The notes below the pieces were generated by a model. That model ran no database searches and was not told the origin of the DNA. It saw only the letters and a program-made list of their open reading frames with translations. Shown piece after piece: positions 1 to 8,730 of a stretch of 64,000 bases of DNA. Made by a program: the position numbers and the translations under genes. The DNA is from Pelagomonas calceolata (taxonomy: Eukaryota > Sar > Pelagophyceae > Pelagomonadales > Pelagomonadaceae). The stretch is taken from NCBI GenBank assembly GCA_918797485.1, contig CAKKNE010000002.1, positions 1,082,501 to 1,146,500 of the forward strand, given 5' to 3'. The first letter of the stretch is position 1. Every line of letters starts with the position of its first letter.

Positions 1-269
1 TGCACGTCGGAGAGGGCCCAGAGCCGCGGCGGCGGCTCCGGACCGGCTTCCGGCGGCGGGGGCGGCGGCAGATCAACTGGCGCGTCGGCGAGGCACTTCG
101 CCGACGCCCAGCCTTTCAACGGCGCCAGCACTTCCCGCCGCGCGACGCCGTCGTGGAACGCGGACTCGCCGCAAGTCAGCACCGTCCCCTTCGGCAGCTC
201 GCCTATGACGTCGGACGCCAACGAAGGCCCCGCTCGGACCAGCGCCGCCTTGTTCTTCACGATCAGCAT
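1..269 (-). CDS. Partial SH3-like protein, runs off left edge
   Basis: An open frame begins at ATG 267-269 and continues to base 1 without a stop (about 89 codons), so the 3' part lies outside the window. The visible protein starts [20 protein letters not shown] and continues with a pattern (VRAGPSLASDVIGELPKGTV, later APLKGWASAKCL) like the bacterial-type SH3 repeats common in algal proteins. A proline-rich linker follows. Its ATG shares one base with the LSm5 stop codon (TGATG), so the two could sit on one transcript. Alternatively the ORF is an internal part of a gene with a different start. The fold assignment is by pattern only; family and function are unknown. Confidence 0.45.
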   Translation of the reverse strand, partial: MLIVKNKAALVRAGPSLASDVIGELPKGTVLTCGESAFHDGVARREVLAPLKGWASAKCLADAPVDLPPPPPPEAGPEPPPRLWALSDV

Positions 270-541
270 CACTTCCTCGGTTGGGCATCGGGCGCCTCCG
301 GATCGCCCCCGGGAACCATCATGGCCACGTTGTTGCCATTCAACAAAATCTGGTCGAGTTTTGTTTTTTCCCGACCGCGCGCCGTCACGACGTACTCCGT
401 CACATCATCTAAGACCATATTAACAAATTCGTCGAAGCCGCGCAACGTACCCACCACTTCCTTGTCGCCCTTCATGATGACCCAGATCCTAGAACCGATG
501 CACTTGTCTACCAACTCGAGGGGGAGGAGGCGGCCGGCCAT
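269..541 (-). CDS. LSM5: U6 snRNA-associated Sm-like protein LSm5
   Basis: Ninety residues, the usual LSm5 size. The Sm1 half has [20 protein letters not shown] followed by the conserved [17 protein letters not shown]. The Sm2 half has [18 protein letters not shown], with the NGNN/NG loop and the short acidic tail typical of LSm5. Family knowledge: LSm5 is a subunit of the LSm2-8 ring that binds the 3' end of U6 snRNA in the nucleus and of LSm1-7 in cytoplasmic decapping. It starts at ATG 539-541. The TGA stop overlaps the ATG of the next minus-strand frame by one base. A copy of the dispersed GCTAG motif lies about 195 bp upstream. Confidence 0.93.
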   Translation of the reverse strand: MAGRLLPLELVDKCIGSRIWVIMKGDKEVVGTLRGFDEFVNMVLDDVTEYVVTARGREKTKLDQILLNGNNVAMMVPGGDPEAPDAQPRK

Positions 542-735
542 TTTTTTGTCGTTTGTGGCGTGTTTGGTGCGGCGCGGCTGTCGAGATGTTGTCGCTGCTG
601 CTGGATTGGTGCGGCGCAGCGCTTGTGGAGATGCCGTGGCGTGCTGTGGGCAACGCTGTCAGTCTGTCAAAGGCACGAGTGGTGCACGTAGCGCGTCGTA
701 TTCGCTGGCGCGGCAATTTGGTCCCAGGAGGCTTT

Positions 736-760
736 TTGCTAGTGTCTTTCAACGCTAGCC
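736..760 (-). repeat. Dispersed GCTAG upstream motif, copy 1
   Basis: On the minus strand it reads GGCTAGCGTTGAAAGACACT and then AGCAA. It lies about 195 bp upstream of the LSm5 ATG and just past the 3' end of the PCYT2 gene. Confidence 0.75.
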
Positions 761-831
761 GCGCGCACGTACTCGGGTTTCCAACGCCATCGACGCGAAG
801 GAATCCACACACAGCCACCACAAAAAAACAC

Positions 832-1875
832 TTACGCGCGCGCCGCGTCCTTCCCCGCGTACCACTCGGCCTCGGCCGCGGCCTTCTTCCGGTGCCTCTT
901 CAGTAATTGCTCCCGTCGACTTTCGACGCGCGCCGCGAGCGTCGATGAATTCAGAGGCGACGGCGAGGCGACCTTGCGCGCCTTGTCGCCCGCACCGGGC
1001 GGCGCGGTGCCGCCGTGGCACACTGTAGAAACGCGGAACGTCGACAACAGCTCCGGCGTGATGTTTAAGGGAGCGTCGATCAGCACGTCGTCGACGTGGC
1101 GGCAGGCCAAGACACTGAGGACGCGTTCCTGCAGGTTCATGAGCGGCAATCGATGACGTCTCTCTTTTACACATTCATCCCCATGGACACCCACCAACAG
1201 GTAATCGCCACATGCTCGACAGGCCTCGAGGAATTTTGAATGGCCGGGGTGGAAGAGGTCCCAGGCGCCGGCCACATACACTACTCTTTCCGTTGGACGA
1301 GGCGCCCGCAGGCCCTCGGAGAATGATGAAAGGATGCGCGCCGTGCCGAGGAAGGCCCGCGACGTGCCGTCCAATTTCAATAATCGACCAACTAAGTCGG
1401 TTGTGGACACGCCCTCCGTCCGCGGTATCGTTTTATACCTTCCCAGGTCCTTCGCGGCCTGGTAGACGTCCTTCCCGTCCACGATGCACGGGTCGTCGCC
1501 GTGCACGATGTAGTCGATACCCTTGTTCTCGAGCAGGTCTCTGACATACGCCTCGTTCATCACATAAGGGACATGAGGTACGACGTCGTCCACAAATTTA
1601 CAAGCTTTGACCGCGGCGCATCTTTCTTCATCTGTGAGTAAGGGTGGCGCGCCCTTCGCCTGCTCGATGGTGCTCGACGAGTTCACGCCCACGACTAGAC
1701 GCGTGCCGAGCGTGCGGCCCTGGCGGAACGCGTTCGCGTGCCCAAAATGCATCACGTCGAAGGCGCCGTCCATCCAGACGGTCGTTTCCTTTGTGGTCGA
1801 GCTTCCTAGGGCGGCGAGGGCCTGCTGCGTCTGCTCCGCGGCGTAGTCGAGCGCGTCTTGGACGAGGCTGGCCAT
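832..1875 (-). CDS. PCYT2: Ethanolamine-phosphate cytidylyltransferase
   Basis: Makes CDP-ethanolamine from CTP and phosphoethanolamine, the second step of the Kennedy pathway to phosphatidylethanolamine. Two cytidylyltransferase domains are visible. The first has WMDGAFDVMHFGHANAFRQG (HxGH nucleotide-binding motif) and the signature RTEGVSTTDLVGRLL. The second has YVAGAWDLFHPGHSKFLEAC. The duplicated domain separates ethanolamine- from single-domain choline-phosphate enzymes. The open frame extends to 1890, but that codon is GTG, so I use ATG 1873-1875 (347 aa). The C-terminus is short and basic. No N-terminal membrane segment is seen, although several eukaryotic homologues have one. The next pathway enzyme is encoded 4 kb away (5892-6989). 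Confidence 0.93.
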   Translation of the reverse strand: MASLVQDALDYAAEQTQQALAALGSSTTKETTVWMDGAFDVMHFGHANAFRQGRTLGTRLVVGVNSSSTIEQAKGAPPLLTDEERCAAVKACKFVDDVVPHVPYVMNEAYVRDLLENKGIDYIVHGDDPCIVDGKDVYQAAKDLGRYKTIPRTEGVSTTDLVGRLLKLDGTSRAFLGTARILSSFSEGLRAPRPTERVVYVAGAWDLFHPGHSKFLEACRACGDYLLVGVHGDECVKERRHRLPLMNLQERVLSVLACRHVDDVLIDAPLNITPELLSTFRVSTVCHGGTAPPGAGDKARKVASPSPLNSSTLAARVESRREQLLKRHRKKAAAEAEWYAGKDAARA

Positions 1876-2013
1876 CGCTGTCTCCTGCACTGTGGTTGCA
1901 GCGATTGACGGGTGATCGCTTTCGCAGGATTGACGGAGGCGTTTGGGAGGCCAAACTTAAACCGTTGCCGAACAGTGAGCGATAAGGGCTGTCTTTTGTC
2001 CGGCTGCTGCAAA

Positions 2014-2038
2014 TGCTAGTGTCTTACAGGCCGCTAGG
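2014..2038 (-). repeat. Dispersed GCTAG upstream motif, copy 2
   Basis: Near-consensus copy about 139 bp upstream of the PCYT2 ATG, in the divergent gap between PCYT2 and NHP2 (1876-2361). Nothing else recognisable was seen in that gap. Confidence 0.75.
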
Positions 2039-2361
2039 TCGTGCTCTCTCGCCTGTTTTGCCTCAAAACCACCACCCTCGCTGCCCAATTATCGTTGCGA
2101 GTAGCCTGATACGAACCTAAGACCCAGACGAGTTTACCAGAGACGCAGCGTATTGCGCCGTGTCCGCTTTTTGGCCTTCGCTCCTGGGCTGCAGTAAGGC
2201 TGAAAGCTGCCGCGGAGGGGCTGCGGGGCCGCTTTACGCCAGCGCTGCGAAGCTACGGCACCGCGATTGAAACGCATAATCGCTGCGACGCCAGCGCTGC
2301 GGCGCTCGCGCACCGCGACGCCGTCGCCGCCGCCACGAGACACCGCGCGCAGGCACCGCCC

Positions 2362-2847
2362 ATGGGCAAGCGCAAGGCCGAGGGCGAGTCGAAGCCCAAG
2401 TCGAGCAAGAAGGAGAAGACCGACGACGACGACGAGGGAGCGCCGCCCAAGACGTACCAAGAGCGCCTCAAGGCACTGAGCCCGATCTCGTCGCCGCTCG
2501 CCGACGAGAAGCTGACCAAAAAGCTGCACAAGCTCGTGAAGAAGGCCAGTCAAGGCAAAGCTTTGAGACGGGGCGTCAAGGAGGTGGTGAAGAGCCTGCG
2601 GCAAGGCACGAAGGGCATGTGCATCCTCGCGGGCGACGTCTCGCCCGTCGACGTCATCGCCCACCTGCCCATTCTGTGCGAGGAGCAGGACGTGCCCTAC
2701 ATCTACGTGCCCTCGAAGCAGGATCTTGGCTATGCGGCTCTCACCAAACGGCCGACGTCGGTCGTGCTGGTCGCGCCGAAGGGCGGCGCGGCCTTCGAGC
2801 ACCAGGACCTCCTCGACAAGGCGATCTCGGCGGTCGGGAGCAAGTAA
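2362..2847 (+). CDS. NHP2: H/ACA ribonucleoprotein subunit NHP2 (L7Ae family)
   Basis: A 161-aa protein with a Lys-rich acidic N-terminal tail (about residues 1-35) and an L7Ae/NHP2 RNA-binding domain. Diagnostic segments are LTKKLHKLVKKASQGKALRR, RGVKEVVKSLRQGTKG, LAGDVSPVDVIAHLPILCEE and VPYIYVPSKQDLGYAALTKR. These match NHP2 better than SNU13/15.5K, which lacks the long N-terminal tail. Family knowledge: NHP2 binds H/ACA snoRNAs with dyskerin, NOP10 and GAR1 in nucleolar pseudouridylation and telomerase RNP. The start at ATG 2362 is well placed and the gene is intronless. Confidence 0.92.
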   Translation: MGKRKAEGESKPKSSKKEKTDDDDEGAPPKTYQERLKALSPISSPLADEKLTKKLHKLVKKASQGKALRRGVKEVVKSLRQGTKGMCILAGDVSPVDVIAHLPILCEEQDVPYIYVPSKQDLGYAALTKRPTSVVLVAPKGGAAFEHQDLLDKAISAVGSK

Positions 2848-3047
2848 GGCTCGTTTTCTTTTACTCCTTAAAAAACCCGGGTGGTAAAATGAGTCGAGTT
2901 TTCATTCATCAGCTCGGTGCTGTCCGCAGCCGTGATTATTAGCTCGTGAAAGTGCAGGAGTTTGCGATTTTATTCATTGCTCTTGCATTTGCGCAGTGCT
3001 TGACAGCACTGCTGTGCCCTGCGAGCCCTGCAGACTGCTGCACACAT

Positions 3048-5042
3048 ATGGCAGAGGACTTCCCGGACGTGTGGACCCTGGCGGGGTGGCATGGACCGCC
3101 GCCGGAGGTAAAAGACGCGCTGTGGGCGGCGTGGCCGGAGAACAGCTTCTCGCGCAAGATGCGCTGGCACGAGGCCTTCCTTTCGCAGATCCCGTTTGAA
3201 GACGAGGAGAGAGGCATCGTGGTCGAAGTGCTGTGGCCCGGCGGAGGTCTCGCGAACTGGGTGCCGCTGGCGCACATCAAACCGCGCGGCGGCCTGGGCG
3301 AGACTGCGCAAACGGCGATGGCACGTTTTGGGCCGCCGGCGCCCGAGCCTGATTGCTACGTGCGACTGCCCGGTGGACCGGACTCGCCGCCGCCGAAACG
3401 GGCGCGGGTGGACGAGGCCGCGCCCGCGCCGGCTCCGCCGCGACGGCCGCCGCGGGCCGCAGCGCCGCGATCACCGCCTCCACAGCCTGCAGCGCGACAA
3501 CTACCAGTCGCCGCGCCGCGAGCACCAGCCGACGTGCCGCCGCCGCCGCGACGACCAGCCGCAGCGCCCGTGCCGCCGCGAGCACCAGCCGCTGCGCCGC
3601 GGCAACCACCGGCCGCCGCGGCGCGGCCGCCGGCCGTCGCGCCCACGGCGCCGCCTCAGCGAGCACCGCCGGTCGTGAGACCCGCGCCGCCGCGGCCGCC
3701 CGCACAGGATATCCAGGAGTTCTTCGTCGAAAGGCAGGAAGACGTCGAGCGCCTCGGCGAAGGCGCGGGTGGCGCGCTCATGCCCCACGAAATCGAGGAC
3801 CTGCCCACTGTGCCGTCGGAAGGCCAGTACGACGTGTACTACCTCGGCGACGAACCCGGCCAAGCCAAGCCACTCGTCCGCTTCGCGCCCATCATACCCA
3901 ATTCCGGGTTACATCGGTGCGCGGCCCGCATCGCGCGACTCACGGTCGGGCGGATGTGGCTCACGGACCCGACGCCACGGGGACACGACGGTGGCGCCTC
4001 GGAATACCGGATGGTCGGTTTCAGCCGCGTTAACCGGAAAGACGGAGTGGGCGAGGGCGTCACCTTCTACGGTCCCCTGCGAAACGCATTGGGCCGAGAC
4101 GGCTCCAGCCCGAACAATCGCCACTTCCACAGAGAGATCGAGTTGCGGCTCGACAGAGCGCGCGCGGACATGGCGGCCGAGATCGAGAAGGTTTGGCCCG
4201 ACGATGTCGGCGCCGAGCTCGACACAGTCTCTCAGCTCCGCGCCACGGTCGAGTACGAGGGCCAGCGCGCGCCCACGGCCATGAGCTGCACGTTCGCGCT
4301 CATAAATAAATGGCACCGCGACACGGGGGACGAAAGGGACACCGACGAGCTCGCCTGTACCACGGTCGTCACCCTCGACCTCGCGACCGTCGGCGACCTC
4401 GAGGCGCCGCCGGAGCTGCCGCGCCGCGGCAAACGGCAGGAGCGCGGCCAGGCGCCCTCCGAGTCCCAGTTCTACGCTTTTTTGCGGAAGGCCTGGAACG
4501 CGCACCTCGGCACACACGTTCTCGCGTACCCGCCGCCGCCTGCCGGAACCGTGGGAGGGCCGATGTGGAACTTCGTGGTCGGCCGCGCCGTCCGCTTGAA
4601 CCTAGGCGGCACCGGCGTCGGCGCGGCGGTACGCTTCCGGGCCGCCGAGACGTGGCACTCGACGGTCCACGACGCCCCGGCCTCGCGCGCGCGGTGCCTT
4701 TGCGGCATGGGCTTCTACAACAAGGCCTCGATTGTGGGACCGCTCTGGTACCGCCTGGACACGTTGATGCGGGAGGTGATCGCTCGGGCCAGCTTGCCCG
4801 TCGACGACCTCGCCGCCTACGGTTCGAACGCCTACGAGTTTGACACGGTCGAGGACCGCTACTTGGAGGCCTTGCACGCGTTGGATAGGGAGCCGGGCAC
4901 GCATCCGCGCGACGCGCTCGCGCGCCTCGATCGGGGCGGCGCGGCGCCCGAGGAGCCGGCGGAGCCCCCCGAACGCGTCTACGACGACGCCGAGGACGCC
5001 GTCGACGATATGGGGTTCGACTCGGATGGTCTCATTGAGTAA
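3048..5042 (+). CDS. Unrecognised 664-aa protein with proline/alanine-rich linker
   Basis: The open frame extends upstream to a GTG at 2946 and would then mimic a signal peptide. The first ATG (3048, MAEDFPDVWTLAGWHG) gives a soluble protein instead, and I prefer it. Visible layout: an N-terminal block of about 95 residues rich in Trp (VLWPGGGLANWVPLAHIKPR); a low-complexity Pro/Ala/Arg linker (roughly residues 100-220); then a compact C-terminal region of about 420 residues starting near YDVYYLGDEPGQAKPLVRFA and ending in an acidic tail. The C-terminal region contains RCLCGMGFYNKASIVGPLWY. I recognise no family and propose no function. Confidence 0.7.
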   Translation: MAEDFPDVWTLAGWHGPPPEVKDALWAAWPENSFSRKMRWHEAFLSQIPFEDEERGIVVEVLWPGGGLANWVPLAHIKPRGGLGETAQTAMARFGPPAPEPDCYVRLPGGPDSPPPKRARVDEAAPAPAPPRRPPRAAAPRSPPPQPAARQLPVAAPRAPADVPPPPRRPAAAPVPPRAPAAAPRQPPAAAARPPAVAPTAPPQRAPPVVRPAPPRPPAQDIQEFFVERQEDVERLGEGAGGALMPHEIEDLPTVPSEGQYDVYYLGDEPGQAKPLVRFAPIIPNSGLHRCAARIARLTVGRMWLTDPTPRGHDGGASEYRMVGFSRVNRKDGVGEGVTFYGPLRNALGRDGSSPNNRHFHREIELRLDRARADMAAEIEKVWPDDVGAELDTVSQLRATVEYEGQRAPTAMSCTFALINKWHRDTGDERDTDELACTTVVTLDLATVGDLEAPPELPRRGKRQERGQAPSESQFYAFLRKAWNAHLGTHVLAYPPPPAGTVGGPMWNFVVGRAVRLNLGGTGVGAAVRFRAAETWHSTVHDAPASRARCLCGMGFYNKASIVGPLWYRLDTLMREVIARASLPVDDLAAYGSNAYEFDTVEDRYLEALHALDREPGTHPRDALARLDRGGAAPEEPAEPPERVYDDAEDAVDDMGFDSDGLIE

Positions 5043-5159
5043 GTTTAACTTGTTGTACTTAGTTCCTTTTTTTTTCTACTGCGCGCCTCTTCCGCACCCG
5101 ATCAGCCACTCATCTATCGCCGTGCATCGCAGTGCGAGCAACCATCGCCTCGCGCTCGC

Positions 5160-5447
5160 CTACTTGAAATGCACGAACTGCGACCCGATGATGATGATCA
5201 GCGCGAAGGCGAAGGGCGGCCCGACGACGCGCAGGGCCGTGTCCTCGGGGAGGTCGTCCGACACTTCCTGCGGCCGCTCGCCCGTGCCGTCGTAGTTCAG
5301 TCGCGTCGTGTCGAGGCGGTCAGGCGTCGACGAGAAGTCGATGGGCGAGAAGTCCGCCCGGGCGAGGGGCCGCGTCGTCGCCCGCGCGGGCGGGCCGAAG
5401 GCCTCGACGAGAGCTGCAGCTCCGAGCAGTGAAAAGAGGAGGCGCAT
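5160..5447 (-). CDS. Small plastid-targeted single-pass membrane protein
   Basis: A 95-aa protein. Its N-terminus MRLLFSLLGAAALVEAFGPP has a signal peptide ending A|FGPP, matching the Ala-Phe cleavage context of stramenopile bipartite plastid presequences, followed by an Arg/Thr-rich transit region. The mature part is about 60 residues, mostly polar, with one C-terminal membrane helix (GPPFAFALIIIIGSQFVHFK). Size and topology resemble small thylakoid or photosystem subunits, but I cannot name one. It starts at ATG 5445-5447. It is convergent with the unknown gene ending at 5042. Confidence 0.7.
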   Translation of the reverse strand: MRLLFSLLGAAALVEAFGPPARATTRPLARADFSPIDFSSTPDRLDTTRLNYDGTGERPQEVSDDLPEDTALRVVGPPFAFALIIIIGSQFVHFK

Positions 5448-5664
5448 TGCGATATGTCACGATTGTATAGCGTCACGTCTATGGCTTGCGGCGTGCAGCG
5501 CTGCTGGGCTGGAAGGCTTGCAGCAGCTCTGGTTTGCAGCAAATAACAGATCGCACAGTTGCGCAATCGATTCAGCAGCAATAAAGCTAACTTTTGTACG
5601 ACAGATCTAGCCTCTGACGTGCTCCAAAGCTCAGCTTAGGTAACTGTCTCCCCGATCCTGCAAT

Positions 5665-5690
5665 TAGCTAGCGGCATGAAGACACTAGCC
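5665..5690 (+). repeat. Dispersed GCTAG upstream motif, copy 3
   Basis: Reads TAGCTAGCGGCATGAAGACA then CTAGCC. It sits in the 444-bp divergent gap, 218 bp from the small plastid protein ATG and about 200 bp from the phosphotransferase ATG. No other element was recognised in the gap. Confidence 0.75.
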
Positions 5691-5891
5691 TCGACACATC
5701 ATCGCGAAAAAGCGGTTGCTACGCTGCTATTTTTGCAGACTCAGCACGTCATTATTTGCTTCAGGCCCCAGTGGCCCCACGCGTCGCGCGCGCCAGCTTC
5801 TCGTTGCAGCTGCAGGGCGTGAGCTTGCTATTTGCACAGCTGCAGGAGGTAGCACAGGGCAGCAGCGGCCGCAAGACGCCGTCGCGCCAAG

Positions 5892-6989
5892 ATGTTCTTA
5901 ATCACCTGGCTCCTCGGCGGCACCGTCCCGACCAAAAAGACGATCAAGACCTACGAGTACAAGAGCCCGCCCTTGTCCCTCTTCGAGCGCCTCTTCCTCG
6001 ACCGGTTCTGGGCCGCGCTGCCCGGTGCGGTTTATCCGCCCTGGCTCGCACCCAACGTCATCACGCTCGCCGGCCTGGTGTGCATTATTGTCGCGATCGC
6101 GCTTGTGCTGCACCACAGCCCTGCTTTGGACGGCGCCGCGCCGACCTGGGTCTACGCCGCCGTCGGTGTGTTGATCTTCTTGTATCAAACGCTCGACGGG
6201 AGCGACGGCAAGCAGGCCCGAGCGACGGGCACCGGCTCTGCATTGGGCGAGCTTTTTGATCATGGCGTCGACTCGATCACCGTGGTCTTAATAGCGGTGT
6301 GCGTGCAGGACGCGGCGCGCGTTAGTTATACTGATGAAACGCTCTGGCTGTGCGTGGCCGCCTCCACCTGTACCTTTTACTTATCAAATTGTTCCTTAGT
6401 GGCCTTCGGGCGGCAGCAGTTTTTTGATGTCGACGTGCAAGAACTCATAGTGTGCCTCACGGTACTATGCCTGTACTGCGGGATAGTCGGAGCGACGTCA
6501 GCGCCGCGCTGGATGATCACGGGGTCTCTCTGTTGCATGGTCCTCAACTGCCTGCAACTCATCTGGAAATTGCGCGACACCGAGTATTTAGGGCGGCGCT
6601 GCAAGGCCCTCGCGGCTATAGCGGGAGGCGTGGCGATCAACGCGGCGACCATCAAACAAGTCTCGAAGGAGCCCTTCTTTGCGACAGTACCATTAGTGTG
6701 TTGCATCGCGGCGGCGGCCGGCGACCTGAGTAGGCGATTGTTGCTGCAGCGCGTCGCGGACCTGCCGGAAATTGTCGATTTCGTCACGCCGACGGGCCTG
6801 CTCCTCTGGGCCCTCGCGCTCTGGCCGGGGCGCACGCGCGTCGTCGCGGCGGCGGCGTCGTTGGCGTTCTACGGCGTCGCCGCGTCTCGAACTGTCGTCG
6901 CCACCGCGGGCGCGCTGGGCGTGAGAGCGCTTACAGTGCCTACCGTGCGGCGGTCAGCGCGTGCCAGGACGCCGCGGAAGCTCGACTAG
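5892..6989 (+). CDS. Ethanolamine/choline phosphotransferase (CDP-alcohol family)
   Basis: Transfers phosphoethanolamine or phosphocholine from the CDP-alcohol to diacylglycerol, the last Kennedy pathway step, in ER-type membranes. The full CDP-alcohol motif DG-x2-AR-x8-G-x3-D-x3-D is present, starting DGSDGKQARATG and ending LGELFDHGVDS. The N-terminus has the CPT/EPT-like LERLF-type helix (PLSLFERLFLDRFWAAL), then WLAPNVITLAGL, and about seven to eight hydrophobic helices over 365 aa. Head-group preference cannot be read from the sequence. The nearby ethanolamine cytidylyltransferase suggests ethanolamine, but that is inference. It starts at ATG 5892 and is intronless. Confidence 0.9.
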   Translation: MFLITWLLGGTVPTKKTIKTYEYKSPPLSLFERLFLDRFWAALPGAVYPPWLAPNVITLAGLVCIIVAIALVLHHSPALDGAAPTWVYAAVGVLIFLYQTLDGSDGKQARATGTGSALGELFDHGVDSITVVLIAVCVQDAARVSYTDETLWLCVAASTCTFYLSNCSLVAFGRQQFFDVDVQELIVCLTVLCLYCGIVGATSAPRWMITGSLCCMVLNCLQLIWKLRDTEYLGRRCKALAAIAGGVAINAATIKQVSKEPFFATVPLVCCIAAAAGDLSRRLLLQRVADLPEIVDFVTPTGLLLWALALWPGRTRVVAAAASLAFYGVAASRTVVATAGALGVRALTVPTVRRSARARTPRKLD

Positions 6990-7023
6990 TAGAAGTTTTA
7001 TATTTAACCTTAACACAACATGA

Positions 7024-7582
7024 CTACTTCGGCAACAGCTTGACCAAGGCGTCGAGCTTTTCGGACGCCTCCTTGAGGTTCGGCAGCGCGCGCTCGTAGT
7101 AGCGCGTCGCGACGTCCGGGCCGCCGCCGTCGCCCTTGCTGAGCACCGCCTGTGTGATGAGACGCCGTCGGCGCGACGTCCGCGCGATGGTGTGCGCGGA
7201 CGCCGGGGCTTGCGAGCTTCACGAGATCCTTCGCGTCCTTGTACGTCTCGGCGTATTCAATAGCTGCGCCCATGAAGTCGTCGCCGCAATCCTTCTCGAG
7301 CTTCTGGAAGGTTATGAAGCTGACTGCTATCGGCAGCTTGCCGCTACCCTCGACGAGAACCTTGAACCGCAGCGCGTCCTCGTTCTTAAGCAATTCGGTG
7401 AGCTCGCGTGACGCCACCCTAACTTTCTCCGCCTCGGCATTCGTCGCGGCGACGGCGCGTTGAGCGCTGGTAAGACTGATCGCACCGACCGACAGCTTTT
7501 TGAGAGCGGTGCGACGGCGCGTCGGCGCCAGCGCATCGCTGAGTGCAGCACTGATGATGCAGAGTGCCAAGGAGAGCTGCAT
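7024..7582 (-). CDS. Probable thylakoid-lumen helical protein, two exons
   Basis: The N-terminus MQLSLALCIISAALSDALAP is a signal peptide followed by a basic stretch (TRRRTALKKL) and a second hydrophobic segment ending AQRAVA, which fits a tripartite plastid-to-lumen leader. The mature part is helical (ASRELTELLKNEDALRFKVL, then ALPNLKEASEKLDALVKLLP) and loosely recalls PsbQ-type extrinsic proteins, but I cannot confirm that. The uninterrupted frame goes out of register after KLASPG. A 52-nt GT-AG intron (7150-7201) restores it and brings in the plausible C-terminus AVLSKGDGGGPDVATRYYER. The spliced CDS is 7582-7202 plus 7149-7024, 168 aa. The stop lies 34 bp from that of the convergent phosphotransferase. 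Confidence 0.65.
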
Positions 7583-7703
7583 GGTGCGAATGATGGAAAA
7601 AGCTAGCGCGCGCCGGTCTCACGGTCACGTTCTCTCCTCCGCTTGACGGATGTGGTCTCTAGTGCTCCGAGTCGCGCGTTCACGGCTGCAACCAGCTGTG
7701 AGA

Positions 7704-7729
7704 GCTAGCGCCCAGTAAGATACTAGCAA
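7704..7729 (+). repeat. Dispersed GCTAG upstream motif, copy 4
   Basis: Reads GCTAGCGCCCAGTAAGATAC then TAGCAA, about 122 bp upstream of the lumen-type gene's ATG. Confidence 0.7.
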
Positions 7730-7754
7730 ACACGGACGGGTGGGCGACGCGCGG

Positions 7755-7799
7755 TGTCTCCCCCCCAGGGGCTCCGCCCACTAGTCCTAGCACCGTAAC
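7755..7799 (-). repeat. 3'-linked GTTACGG...GGGCGGAGCC repeat, copy a
   Basis: On the minus strand it reads GTTACGGTGCTAGGACTAGT, then GGGCGGAGCCCCTGGGGGG and GAGACA. It lies 90 bp downstream of the stop of the CS-domain gene (7889) in the same orientation as that gene. Related copies are at 9913 and 11424. Confidence 0.7.
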
Positions 7800-7888
7800 C
7801 TCGACTTCTCTCACGGGTGGGCCCGGGGGGAGCGGGAGGGGTACGGGGAACCCTGCGACGTAACTAGCCTCAGCCTCACACAGGGATC

Positions 7889-8551
7889 TCATTTCTTAGC
7901 CCCCGACCCGTAGACCGTCGTCGCCCGGCCGTGGTCCGGCGGCGACTTGCGCACGGGGCCCACGGCTCTTCTATTCACCGAGACCGACTCCCAGTAGGCC
8001 TTCTCGAAGACCTTGAGCATGGACACGACGACGCGGTCCTTCTTGACTCTGACTTTAGTTTTGGCGGGCACGACGTGCTCGAACAAGATAGACTCGTGGA
8101 AGCGGTACGCGGTGTTGCCCACCCGGGCGACCACTTCCAAGGCTTGCACTCTAACGGTAGCCACGACGGCGTTCTCGCCCAACAACTCCATGGCGTTCGG
8201 CAGGCCGAAATATAAAACCACTCGTTTGCCCTCGTCGCTCAGCGCGAAGGACGGAAACGGCGCGGTCTCGACGTGCTCTTCCCGCTTTGCGGAAGCGAGC
8301 TTCTCCGGCTCGGCGGCATCAGCGGCCGGTGGCGCCTGGTCGCCGGCGGCCTTGGGGTGCCACCAGCCCTCGGGTTTGATGGCCTCCTCGCCGGCGACGA
8401 CCTCGGTCGACGGCCGGCCCTGCGTCGGCGGTAATGCATCCGGTGCCGGCGCGGGGGCCATTGCTTTGTCTAGATCATCAAGATTGTCCAGTCCCAGACT
8501 CTTGGCCATCTCGCCGATGCCGCCCGGGAGCGCGCCGCCGAAGCCAGCCAT
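7889..8551 (-). CDS. CS-domain protein (p23/CacyBP-like)
   Basis: The open frame continues to 8698 through a low-quality Arg/Ser-rich stretch with no homology signal. I start at ATG 8549-8551 (MAGFGGALPGGIGEMAKSLG), giving 220 aa. The N-terminal third is Ala/Pro-rich with a WWHPK segment. The C-terminal part (about residues 100-190) reads like a beta-sandwich CS domain: RVVLYFGLPNAM, VVATVRVQALEVVARVGNTA, FEHVVPAKTKVRVKKDRVVV and a terminal KAYWESV. CS domains act as HSP90 co-chaperones or adaptors. Which member this is cannot be fixed; calcyclin-binding-protein-like is my best guess. Confidence 0.65.
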   Translation of the reverse strand: MAGFGGALPGGIGEMAKSLGLDNLDDLDKAMAPAPAPDALPPTQGRPSTEVVAGEEAIKPEGWWHPKAAGDQAPPAADAAEPEKLASAKREEHVETAPFPSFALSDEGKRVVLYFGLPNAMELLGENAVVATVRVQALEVVARVGNTAYRFHESILFEHVVPAKTKVRVKKDRVVVSMLKVFEKAYWESVSVNRRAVGPVRKSPPDHGRATTVYGSGAKK

Positions 8552-8703
8552 GGTGTGTGCCTTTGAGTAATCACTGGAGCGCGTCGCTCCAAATCTGCTG
8601 GCACGTGGCGAAGCAGCGTACGGCTCTAGTAGCAACTTAGATCGCTTCGTTGCTCCTTGCGGAACTCTATGTGCCTGTTTTCGATTCGAGCTCGACACGC
8701 CGA

Positions 8704-8730
8704 GCTAGCGTCCTTTAAACACACTAGCAA
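8704..8730 (+). repeat. Dispersed GCTAG upstream motif, copy 5
   Basis: Reads GCTAGCGTCCTTTAAACACA then CTAGCAA. It is in the divergent gap 153 bp from the CS-domain ATG and 216 bp from the phosducin-like ATG. Confidence 0.75.

Noticed and set aside
2946-3047. Signal-peptide-like N-terminal extension of the 664-aa protein
   Set aside because: The frame begins at GTG, not ATG; the first ATG is 3048 and removes the hydrophobic stretch.
8552-8698. 49-residue extension of the CS-domain protein
   Set aside because: No conserved features; an ATG with good context lies at 8551.
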